Positions 12,622-22,084 of a stretch of 64,000 nucleotides of DNA are shown here, in pieces. How positions within the stretch are numbered: position 1 is the stretch's first letter; every line of letters begins with the position of its first letter. Both the position numbers and the translations under genes were made by a program. The stretch is taken from positions 69,042,637-69,106,636 of the forward strand of contig CM068584.1 in NCBI GenBank assembly GCA_035048485.1. Reading direction: 5' to 3'. This DNA is from Pteria penguin (lineage: Eukaryota; Mollusca; Bivalvia; Pterioida; Pteriidae). A model generated the notes under the pieces. That model saw only the letters and a program-made list of their open reading frames with translations. It did no database searches and was not told the DNA's origin.

Positions 12622-12760
12622 GAAGGACGAAAGAAAAAAAGAAGTGGTGTCCAGGTTAGAATAAATCTTCTTAACTCACCAACCCCCTCCCTAAACATCA
12701 AAGGGTTACTCCGTAAGCACAATAGATTCCTGTGTCCGGCGCAATAAGCACCACAGACTC
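12406..12760. other. Unannotated DNA with (GA)n
   Basis: (GA)n at about 12591-12620. At 12731-12750 a solitary MITE-like end 'tgtgtccggcgcaataa' precedes the complete MITE. No gene recognised. Confidence 0.45.
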
Positions 12761-12763
12761 CTG

Positions 12764-13527
12764 GGTCCGGCACCATAAACTGCAAGAGCAAATACCTACT
12801 GTCCGCGCCACTCACCCTGGAAACTGGAAAATCTGGATTTTCAGTTATTCATCTTCAGAATAATTTCAAAAAGGCAAAACTATTCGATAGATCTTGTTAA
12901 GTCGTAACTTTTGGTGTATGCTATATGTTTGTATGAAGAAGCGTTCGTTCATATTTTACAGAAAAAAAATCAATTTTAGATAGGGGGATTTCCATGTTAA
13001 ATTTTGACGTGACGTCGCCAAGTTTAACCATAGACTCAATGTTAAACGTCGGCGACGTCACGTCAAAATTAACATAGAAAACGCCCTATCTAAAATGATT
13101 ATTTCCCTATAAAATACGAATGCTTCTTCGTAGTGTCATATGTAATATAGATAATTTGTTTGGTCAATTATCATATTCATTATGACTATATTATTACATA
13201 TGACAGCAGAAACATATAACATACACCAAAAGTTACGACTAAACAAGATCTGTCGATTGATATTAATTTTGTAAAACTATTTTAAAGATAAATAAGTGAA
13301 AATGCAGATTTTTCGGTTTACAAAGTGAGTAGCGCGGACAGTAAGTCATATTCTCAAATTCTGTTTTTCAACATTTCATCACTGGAATCTGGATTTTATC
13401 TATTTTCATGATATTCATGAATAGAATTTTAGCATTCTTTATGACAATTCATTTGAACGTTTAACAATGGAATAGACAGAAATGAGATAATTGAGTTAAT
13501 TGTTTTTTAAGTTAATGGCACCGGGCC
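12764..13527. mobile_element. MITE of the CWG-target family, interrupted by a foldback element
   Basis: The left terminus 'ggtccggcaccataaactg' and the reverse complement of the right terminus 'ttaatggcaccgggcc' match the ends of the intact copy at 32226-32441, and internal segments match too ('atctggattttat', 'aacaatggaata.a'). It is flanked by CTG (12761-12763 and 13528-13530), consistent with a 3-bp target duplication. A 547-bp foldback sits inside it. Confidence 0.7.
12797..13343. mobile_element. Foldback (long inverted repeat) element nested in the MITE
   Basis: Left arm about 12799-13028 and right arm about 13035-13341 are imperfect reverse complements. Shared segments include 'tactgtccgcgc', 'agatcttgtt.agtcgtaac', 'ttttggtgtatg' and 'gacgtgacgtcgcc'. 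The right arm has an insertion near 13140-13205. The flanking TA at both ends (12797-12798, 13342-13343) would be a Tc1/mariner-type target duplication. No coding capacity. Confidence 0.7.
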
Positions 13528-13553
13528 CTGGACACTGACTGAATATTGTTTGA

Positions 13554-13804
13554 GGTCACTCCACTTTCAAGTAAATGGTGACGGCATCTGCCTGACTCAT
13601 TGCATACAAATTTGTACCTTTGCAACGGACCCACCATAAGCAGTGAGGGATCTTTTACGTGCCACGCCTACAGTGACACAGGACCTCGGATGTTACTGTC
13701 CCATCCGAAAGTCAGAACACCAGTGCGCCCAAGGCGGAAGTCGAACCCGGGATCTCTCAATCAAGAGCCGAGCACCCTATATTATCCAATAGGCCACACC
13801 GCCT
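13554..13804 (-). mobile_element. tRNA-derived SINE (local family B)
   Basis: On the - strand it starts 'ggcggtgtggcctattgg' (A-box-like) with B box 'gggttcgacttcc', then a body containing the reverse complement of 'agggatcttttacgtgccac' and 'tttgcaacggacccacc', and a tail toward 13554 ('gaggtcactccactttc' on +). Related copies lie at 10222, 39858 and 56285. The tRNA-like head is part of the SINE and not a tRNA gene. Confidence 0.7.
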
Positions 13805-13867
13805 TCCATGGACACTGATAGTGTGCTTACTACTGTAATTAGAATGTAGTAATACACACAGACTTTG

Positions 13868-14440
13868 ACAGGTGATACGGCGCGGAGGTGATAAAGCGGC
13901 TAGGGATGTAGTAATACGGCGCGGAGGTGATAAAGCGGCTAGGGATGTAGTAATACGGCTCGGAGGTGATAAAGCGGCTAGGGATGTAGTAATACGGCAC
14001 GGAGGCGATAAAGCGGCTAGGGATGTAGTAATACGGCGCGGAGGCGATAAAGCGGCTAGGGATGTAGTAATACGGCGCGGAGGCGATAAAGCGGCTAGGG
14101 ATGTAGTAATACGGCGCGGAGGCGATAAAGCGGCTAGGGATGTAGTAATACGGCGCGAAGGTGATAAAGCGGCTAGGGATGTAGTAATACGGCGCGGAGG
14201 TGATAAAGCGTCTAGGGATGTAGTAATACGGCGCGGAGGCGATAAAGCGGCTAGGGATGTAGTAATACGGCGCGGAGGTGATAAGGCGGCTAGGGATGAT
14301 AAGGCGGCTAGGGATGTAGTAATACGGCGCGGAGGCGATAAAGTGGCTAGGGATGTAGTAATACGGCGCGGAGGTGATAAAGTGGCTAGGGATGTAGTAA
14401 TACGGCGCGGAGGCGATAAAGTGGCTAGGGATGTAGTAAA
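13868..14440. repeat. Minisatellite, 39-bp unit, about 14 copies
   Basis: Unit contains 'gtagtaatacggcgcggagg' then '(t/c)gataaagcggctagggat'. One copy near 14290-14316 lacks the first part. Open frames of 204 codons on both strands result from the 39-bp period. Confidence 0.95.
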
Positions 14441-15214
14441 GCTGTGGTATCATATAACACAGAGGACTGGGACGAGTTGTCGATAAATCGATAAAATCAA
14501 TATTGAGAATCGATACATCTACCGAAATATCAATCCGGAAAATCTAATTTATTTCTGTTATTTATTTATTTATTTATTTTTTTTTTTTTTTTGGTCTTTT
14601 TTCGTTTTATATTATTTTATTTTCTATTTATTTATTTATTTATTTATTTATTTATTTCTGTGAATATTATTCACTCAACTATCAAGAATGTAAGATCCCG
14701 AGCCTACTTTGTATTAAACAAAATGTCTAAAAAAAAACCTCCAATCCCATCCCCGCCCCTATCCCCCGCACCAAACGGGTTCCGACAACACGCCTTAAGT
14801 CCAATAATAGTAATAATGGTAATAAATAAATAAATAAATAAATAAAAAAGCACTTTACATCCCAAAGTCTAAAATGTAAAATTAAGAACGAAAGAAAATA
14901 AACAGACAACAAAAACGGATATTAGAAAATTATACTGATTACTATTACAAAATTGAAAGGTTTGGCTGTGTTATATAAATTCAACAGAAAAAAATGGCAT
15001 TTTATTTTCTAAGGAAAATATACTCAAGGACTTTAAAACGCCTATCTAATATCATTATAGTTTAATCAACAACTAGGGTAAATAATTGCATCAAACTTGA
15101 TTTATTTGGAAAATTCTAATTATATTTGACAATATGATTGATACTATCACACTTTTAAAAATTATTTGATTTCATCAGTTATGTATACCACGTCCAAAAT
15201 TTCATGTGTTTTGT
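14441..15214. other. T-rich and unannotated DNA
   Basis: (TTTA)n at about 14551-14578 and 14621-14656, (AATA)n at about 14820-14846. The rest shows no gene. I looked for a terminal inverted repeat partner for the transposase next door and did not find one. Confidence 0.45.
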
Positions 15215-15268
15215 TTAGTAATGAGTAAGCCCCCCCCCCCCCCCCCCCCCACCCCCCCCCCCCCCTCG

Positions 15269-15302
<34 letters not shown>

Positions 15303-16314
15303 ACCCCCCCCCTATTTGCTTTAACGCCTACACGCAATCTGAACCGCATGGATTGACATAAAGTTCGAATTTTTCTAGATGTCATAGGAATATTATTCCA
15401 CTCTTCTTGAAGAGCACGTGCCAACTCATCCACAGTTTTTGGTTGACGGTGACGTTTACGTGAGCGACTCCCTAACTTATCCCACATGTGCTCTATAGGA
15501 TTGAGGTCGGGTGACAGTCCTGGGAAATACATTACATTAATTCCCTGGATGTTTAGAAAGTTTAAGGTGACTCTTGCCGTGTGCGGACGTGCGTTGTCTT
15601 GTTGAAACGTCAACATATTGTTGACAGTTTGATGACGTTGAATTGATGGAAGGAACTCAGGCTGTAAAACGTCATCGATGTAGCACCTCGCGGTAAGAGT
15701 GTTCCTCAAAATAACCAGTGATGACTTGAAATGTTGACTGGTGGCTCCCCAAACCATGACGCCACCACCGCCAAATTTGTAAAGCTCAATTGTGCAGTTT
15801 GCGGCAAAACGTTCATTGCGTCTCCTATAAATGCGCTGTCTTCCGTCAGCCATGGACAAATTGAATCTTGATTTGTCGCTGAACACTGCGTCATGCCAAT
15901 TACGTCGATTAGCAAGCATGTTCCGGGACCAGGTCAGACGATTTCTTCGGTGACGAGGAGTTAGGATCAAGTCTTTCAATGGGCGACAGCATAGCAAACC
16001 TTCCTCTTTCAATCGTCGGCGTACTGTCATGGGGTGGATTTGCCTACCGTGACGACCTATCACATCTCTTGACGTGCTTACGGCTGTCGCAAACCTGTCA
16101 CGTAGATGACGTTGCCTTATGAAAACGTCTTGACGTCTTGTCGTTACGCGTGGCTGACCACTTCGAGGACACTTCATGTGGTCCAATACTTCCGTACAAG
16201 TCTCGTGATTGTAGACAAATGGACGTTGAAGCGTCCTGAGATGATACCTTGATTTACGCCGGCGTCTACAATGCCAAGAACAGCATACCTCTACTGCTCA
16301 GACAGTCTCGGTAT
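15215..16314 (-). pseudogene. Tc1-type DD34E transposase, inactivated
   Basis: A transposase of the Tc1/mariner superfamily, which cuts and pastes DNA between inverted repeats. From 16186 downward a single frame gives 'PRSGQPRVTTRRQD' (linker after the helix-turn-helix), 'VFSDKSRF' with the first catalytic Asp, the GGGGVMVWG motif, 'FQQDNARPHTA' with the second Asp, and 'DLNPIEHMWD' with the catalytic Glu 34 residues later, so all three catalytic residues survive. The N-terminal helix-turn-helix ('GIVDAGVNQG...FNVHLSTITRL') lies in another frame at about 16186-16300, so there is a frameshift near 16185. An ATA stands where the usual start would be (16312-16314) and a TAG follows soon after. 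Near the C terminus the Gly codons have expanded into a poly-C tract. Terminal inverted repeats were not located. Confidence 0.9.
15230..15312. repeat. Poly-C expansion inside the transposase C-terminal codons
   Basis: About 80 bases of C with three A and one TCG interruption. On the coding strand it reads as Gly codons between 'VGVKANRGG' and the final 'LTHY' plus stop. Tc1 transposases commonly end with a short Asn-Gly-Gly-His-type stretch, so the run looks like expansion of native glycine codons. Confidence 0.85.
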
Positions 16315-16699
16315 TTCATGCGTTAGTTTTAATGAAGCAAAGTTTGAAATCAGGATAGATAAAGGCACTAGGTATCAGTATACGTTATTTCTGAAGAAAG
16401 TGACTCAATGTAGAGCACGTGGTCGAGCACTTTTTGAAAAGCGCACGGGTGAGCAGTATTACGTTATGGTTGAGTGATTTGTCTCGCCGATAGCATGAAA
16501 GTTACCGCAATCACACCATATCAAGCAGATATTCAAATCGATTTGTTTTCCAAACATTTATGTTTTTACATGAAAAAAACCATATAGGCGTCCCTGTGTA
16601 TATGTATAATTTAGAATATGAATAACATCAGGACCTAGGGCTGTGCCTGTGGTTGAAGCTATCGATTCCAAATGCATGAAGTTGAATCCATATCAACCC

Positions 16700-16749
<50 letters not shown>

Positions 16750-17604
16750 ATCGAGCATGCGCTTGAACATTTAGCTTTAGCAATCCGGATTCAACGTGGT
16801 GGCGTCGCATGTTGTTGTCCCCTTTATTCAGTACCGTTTTGTGTTGATGAAGACGAGTGGCGCATTTAACTGAAATTACACGGAGATAAAATGCACCGAT
16901 CGCTATCACAGGGCACATTAATTCGCCGTCACGCGCATATCAATCATTGATTCTCAAGACACTGAAATTTACTTAAGTTTTGTTTGTGAATGGCCCTCCT
17001 CTGGTGTCATTGAAGAAGAGTGCCAGAGTTACTTTGTTTATATTTCATTTAGGTGGTTTGAAGATCGAGGAAGCGCTTAGGGATCGAACCTGAGTAATTA
17101 GTCCTTGCATGATGTTCTGTTAAACCTGTCATAACGGTCATTTCAATAAGGGGTTACTCGCTTTTTGAGGTCGCTTTTCCAATCCCAATTTTCGCTTGTT
17201 TAAGTTTATATACATAGATATATGCATTTCGGGTTTTTTTTTAATCTCTCATCGGTAAAACCATAGGGGGCTGTAGGTTTGCACTCCGTTTGTTTGTCCG
17301 TCTGTGTGAAACTCTTTGGTTCTCCCCGGACTGTTTTTGGCAACCATTAAAGGTATTGCCTTGAAATTTGGTTTGAAGCTTTGTATCTGTTTGTTACGGA
17401 TAAGTCCTGATTGACCTATTTTTGGAAGAATTGCCGCCCTTTAACTTCTGGAAACCGGTGGGGACTTATATTACTAAAACAACACTCATAATTCACCTTT
17501 GTACAAAGACCACCTTGCATAAAGGTCAGTTTTCAGTCTTTCTTGAGGGTAACGTTGATTCTATGTTACATCGTAAAATAACTACTCTGTCTGTTATCTG
17601 TATA
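16315..17604. other. Unannotated DNA with a (TC)n microsatellite
   Basis: (TC)n at 16703-16744. No gene with splice context seen. Possible SINE fragments around 16635-16690 and 17075-17095 are too degraded to classify. Confidence 0.4.
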
Positions 17605-17825
17605 GCCGGGTGTGGCTCAGTGGAGGAAGTGCTCGTCTCGTGACCGAAAGGTCTCGGGTTCTACTCTCACCGTGGGCACATTGGTGTCGTATCTTGACAC
17701 AGTAAAACGGGACACCCGTGTTGTAGAAGGCGGGGCATGTTAAAAGTGACGCCCTGTGTCGTGGTAGGCGGGGCATGTAAAAGATGGCATATACGTGAAA
17801 TAATCGAAGAGTAACGTAAAACAAT
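17605..17825 (+). mobile_element. tRNA-derived SINE
   Basis: Head 'gggtgtggctcagtggagg' matches a pol III A box and 'ctcgggttctactctc' a B box. The body contains two 'ggcggggcatgt.aaa' segments and the tail is 'agagtaacgtaaaacaat'. The tail type resembles family C. Confidence 0.6.
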
Positions 17826-18756
17826 ATTCTGATTCACTTGTTTTGTTTTGACAGTTCTGATTGGTTCATACTTTAGCGCTCAGACATGTATAACCGCGAT
17901 ATACCGTCCTTTTATGTATTACTACATTGTACATACTCTTTGTCCACATTGCCTCTGACTCCTTCTATTGAAAATATTGTCATAAATAAATTCGTCCAGT
18001 GCTCTCACCGTCCATCTTAAAACTTGGATTAAGGAGGATTTGTAGTTTCTGATTCTTTTATTTATGTACACAGTTATTACAATCAAGTTTAACCAACAAA
18101 GCAGACAACGTACATGACGTACCACCATGCAACATGCTTTCGAGCAAATATTTCACCTCGCCGCAGCAAAACTGCCTGTTCAGTTGTTTACGATGCGATG
18201 ACAAGTCGCTCATGTGTAAATAAATTTGTGATTAATAATCTAATCATAAAATTTTAAGAATATAAAAATGAAGAAAGTTCTTATGTCAGTGCAATGAATA
18301 TCACTTTGTTTCTCGGAAGAACTTTTAACATGTCACTATCCGTCCCTTAGATAAAAGGCAAACTACCGTTTTTATGAATCCGCAAGCGTCGTTAGGAAAA
18401 CGGTGGTTTCCAACGGTATAACCACGGTAAACCTGTCGAAAACAATCCAAAACAGTACGTTTATCTACCTACCTACCTACCTACATATCTACCTACCTAC
18501 ATCCACGACAAAAGATGGTGCACATCAAACCTTCATTGTCTGCTGAGGTACGATAATCCCTCCGCCATTGGATGATGGGGAATAAAAGATGAGAGTATCT
18601 AAATAGGTTTTGTTTTGTTTTGTTATTTATGTTATGTTATGGCCAGACTTATCACAATACAACTTTCATTGTCATTATACAAGTCAATTATATCTTCGTA
18701 GATTGTCCAGGGAGCAGACAGACATCGTAGGGGGTAGAAACTACGTACCACTTCAT
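17826..18756. other. Unannotated DNA with (CTAC)n
   Basis: (CTAC)n interrupted at about 18466-18506, (GTTTT)n near 18607-18624. No gene recognised. Confidence 0.45.
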
Positions 18757-18966
18757 AACATGTAAGTATGTCGTAATATACATGTAAGTGTGTCGTAATA
18801 TACATGTAAGTGTGTCGTAATATACATGTTAGTGTGTCGTAATATACATTTAAATGTGTGGTAATATACATGTAGGTGTGTCGTAATATACATGTAAGTG
18901 TGTCGTAATATACATTTAAATGTGTCGTAATATACATGTAAGTGTGTCGTAATATACATGTAAGTG
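18757..18966. repeat. Minisatellite, 22-bp unit, about 9 copies
   Basis: Unit 'gtaagtgtgtcgtaatatac' plus 'at', with sporadic changes (gttagtg, atttaaatg). Antisense frames rich in MYITTHL are by-products. Confidence 0.9.
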
Positions 18967-19071
18967 TAATAAGTATGATTTTGATTTAACTGATTTTGTG
19001 GGGAGCCAGAAGATGCGGTCCGTTAATTGTCGTAAGTTGGTAACTGTACCGTGTTTGCTGCCTTCGGTTGT

Positions 19072-19335
19072 CAAATGACCGTCCTGGGTCGGTACAGAGC
19101 TATGTGCTCTTCACATGTGAAATGACCGTCCTGGGTCGGTACAGAGCTATGTGCTCTTTACATGTGAAATGACCGTACTAAGTCGGTACAGAGCTATATG
19201 TTCTTCCATGTGAAATGACCGTCCCGAGTCGGTACAGAGCTATGTGCTCTCTACATGACCGTCCTGAATCGGTACAGAGCTATGTGCTCTGTACAAGTGA
19301 ATTTACCGGCCTGAGTCGGTACAGAACTATGTCCA
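19072..19335. repeat. Minisatellite, 47-bp unit, about 5 copies
   Basis: Unit begins 'atgaccgtcctgggtcggta' and continues 'cagagctatgtgctctt'. The last copies are shortened. Confidence 0.9.
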
Positions 19336-19978
19336 CCCCGAGTCGACTTAGTATCTCGTACGTACAATATTTTTTCTCCAGGTTCTGTAGAAAGTATCCC
19401 GGTTTTTATGAAGATATAAATGCCTGCACTGTAAAGCTCGCTGACTACTTCCGTACGTCTAAGACGTCATGACATTCCGTTTATAAATAAACACGGCGTC
19501 AACATACATTCGTCTGCCTTTAAATCTAATATAATGCACACGTGTTTAAAGGTTATTGACCAGAATGGATATATATTGAAATATGTAATAAAATATGTAA
19601 AGCGTGTAATAAAACGGTTATTGACTGACCATCGGGATGCATGTCCGCCCGATGTCTTTGAGCGGAATGTAGACCCTCTGAATTTAATATGCATACATGA
19701 ATTTACCACACGTTTTGCAGTTAATGCAGTGAAATATCGCTATGTCATAAATCAATTTATGACATAGGTGACGTCATAGCGTGGAAAAGAATTGTGTCAA
19801 GCCGGTGTTTGATGAATTAAGTGTAAACATGTGATAAAAAGAATCTGAAATAATTTTTCATTTCATACGGTATATATGAAACTCGTTGTGTGTTTTATAT
19901 CCCCTCACCAAGGCTCGGGGATATATATATATATATTTTGTTGTATATATATTTATATAAATATATATTTTGTTTTTG
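19336..19978. other. Unannotated intergenic DNA
   Basis: No gene recognised. AT-rich after 19920, with short (TA)n runs. Confidence 0.45.
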
Positions 19979-20115
<137 letters not shown>

Positions 20116-20277
20116 AATACGTTCTTTTAAACCAGCTCCTGGGAAGTTTACGACTTGTGTCGTACGTACGACTTATGTCACATGTCGTACGCATGACTTA
20201 TTATCTGATACGAACGACTTAGCATTTTAGAATTTAATTCTTATTTTGGCAGCAATACGCTTCCTTACAAAAAACAA

Positions 20278-20395
20278 AAACAAAAACAAAAAAAAAAAAA
20301 AAACAAAAAAAAAAAAAAAAAACAAAACAAACAAAAAACCAAAACAAAACAAAACAAAGAAATAAAAAACAAAAAAAAAAAAACCCTCCCAAAAA
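20278..20395. repeat. A-rich low-complexity tract
   Basis: (CAAAA)n and poly-A mixtures. The long antisense Phe-rich frame here is not coding. Confidence 0.9.
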
Positions 20396-20712
20396 CCCAA
20401 AATATTATTCATCTAAATCTTCAATGAAATTTGAATACATAAAGAGTGTTATACTATCTCACAGCATACACATATGTGCGCGTGTTCCTGTGACTTCCTC
20501 ACAATACGAGGTGTGATAAAAAAATCTCGCCCACATCAACCATCATTCAATCATTCAGTCACGATCTGGTAGGCAGAGTAGGAGTACAGGGTTTAGATTA
20601 TAGTATCTACAATTATAAAGTGAAAGGTTACCCAAACCACCAAAATGGAGAAAACGGAAGTTTCAGCAATATTCCAATATCTGTGTTTGAAAGGGATTAT
20701 TCTTAAGGAAAT

Positions 20713-20874
20713 TTTAGGGGGCAGGCTTTGTGTAATCGTTAAGCGCTTGGTATGCGGCGCCGACGATCCTGGTTCGATTCCCGGATTGCGCCACTATGTT
20801 TAAGAGGTTTGTCGCGATATAACTGAAATATTGTTGAAAGCGACGCAAAACACCAATCAACCGACCAACCAATC
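20713..20874 (+). mobile_element. tRNA-derived SINE (local family A) inside the mariner remnant
   Basis: Head 'ggcaggctttgtgtaatcg' (A-box region), B box 'ggttcgattcccgg', body 'actatgtttaagaggtttg', tail 'gttgaaagcgacgcaaaaca' ending in ACC repeats. Flanked by a 9-bp duplication 'taaggaaat' at 20704-20712 and 20875-20883. Confidence 0.85.
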
Positions 20875-20972
20875 TAAGGAAATCCATGTGGACTTCATCA
20901 CCCTAGGGAAGATGTCGCCATCTTATAGCACTATCAGAAATGGGCTACTGAATTCAGAAGGGGGTGGAGAGC

Positions 20973-21170
20973 ATTAAAGATGATGAACGGTCTAGACGTC
21001 GGGAATTGGGGGGAGGGGGCTTTAAAGATGATGAACGGTCTGTACGTCCCAAGGAGGTGGCGAGAGGGGGGGGGGGGGGTTAAAGATGATGAACGGTCTA
21101 GACGTCCTAAGGAGGAGGGGAGGGGGGTTGGGCTTTAAAGATGACGAACGGTCTGTACGTCCCAAGGATC
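20973..21170 (+). repeat. Fourfold internal duplication in the mariner remnant
   Basis: Four copies of 'aaagatgatgaacggtct' (a(t/c)gaacggtct...acgtc) at about 20978, 21023, 21083 and 21138, separated by G-rich spacers of differing length. The segment encodes the 'KDDERS' linker region of the transposase. Confidence 0.8.
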
Positions 21171-21612
21171 CTGCCACAGAAGAAAACATTGATATTGTGC
21201 ACACTTGTGTCAATTCTGGCAGAAGGCAAAACCTCCGAGATATAATCATAGAAGTTGGTATAAGTTATGGGGTTGTTCAATCAATTTAACTGACATCTTA
21301 GGCATGTCTAAAGTATGGGTTGGATGGGTCCCTAGAATATTGACTGCAGATGAAAAGAAAAACGCAAATGATGTTAATTTGCATCTTTTGTTTCGCTAGG
21401 AGGATGATCCCGAAGATTTTATGGGTCGGAGTGTCACTCCGGATGAAACTTGAGTTCACCATCTAAGAAACCAAGCATGCGATGTATTCACCCTGGCTCA
21501 CCCCCTCCTAGAAATTCAAGAGAACTTCCTCGGTTGGGAAAGACATGGCCTCTGTCTTTTAGAATACTGAAGAAATAATCATGCTTCATTTTCTGGAGGT
21601 TTATATGAAAAT

Positions 21613-22084
21613 CCTATATTTTGAAACCCCAATTCTGCAAACAGCAGTCATATGCAATTTTGAAAAGAAAAAAATGGGGGAGGGGGGGGGGGTGGTTCGT
21701 AAGATTTCTCACTAAGGTTGAGTAGTTTATGACTGATATAGTTTTTTTTTTACTCAAAACATTATTCAGCAAAGTTGCATTATGGTCTACGATAAACACC
21801 GAGTGTATCCCCCATATGATCCTAGATATGCTTCGGGTATTATCTTCATCTCGACCTTAACGTGTTGTCACACCGACTTAGACAATAGCCATACGTCAAA
21901 CCTCAGACAGTGATGAGTTTTCGTGTCTTTAATTTTGACAGAATTCTCTGTTTTAACACTAGATTCTACAGTGCTTCAGTTCACAGGCGATAGATATCAC
22001 TAAACTGGTCTAAATCACATTAAAATGTGAAAAATTGTATCAATGACGAAAACAGGGGCTGAAGAGAGAATAATGTCTAATATT
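21613..22084. other. Unannotated intergenic DNA
   Basis: Poly-G near 21676-21692. No gene recognised. Confidence 0.45.

Larger units (their letters stand above)
20645..21612 (+). pseudogene. mariner-family transposase remnant, split by a SINE
   Basis: A decayed mariner transposase. The ATG at 20645 opens 'MEKTEVSAIFQYLCLKG', the usual N terminus of the first helix-turn-helix. After a SINE insertion (20713-20874) the helix-turn-helix continues with several frame changes, then 'IKDDERS' and 'DPATEENIDIVHTCVNSGRR', 'IIIEVGISYGVVQSI' (second helix-turn-helix), 'VPRILTADEKKN', and 'TPDETWVHHL' with the first catalytic Asp. A 'HPGSPPPR' element and a 'LHFLE' element follow in different frames. The segment coding for the second and third catalytic residues is not found, so the copy is truncated as well as frameshifted. 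A 60-bp-scale internal duplication is described separately. Confidence 0.85.

Noticed and set aside
13839..14486. Two 204-codon repetitive frames
   Set aside because: Translations of the 39-bp minisatellite on opposite strands.
20713..20800. tRNA gene candidates at SINE heads (also 17605, 35197, 39547, 46790 and - strand 13804, 54338)
   Set aside because: A and B boxes are present, but the sequences continue into shared SINE bodies and tails and have target duplications; a complete cloverleaf is not evident.
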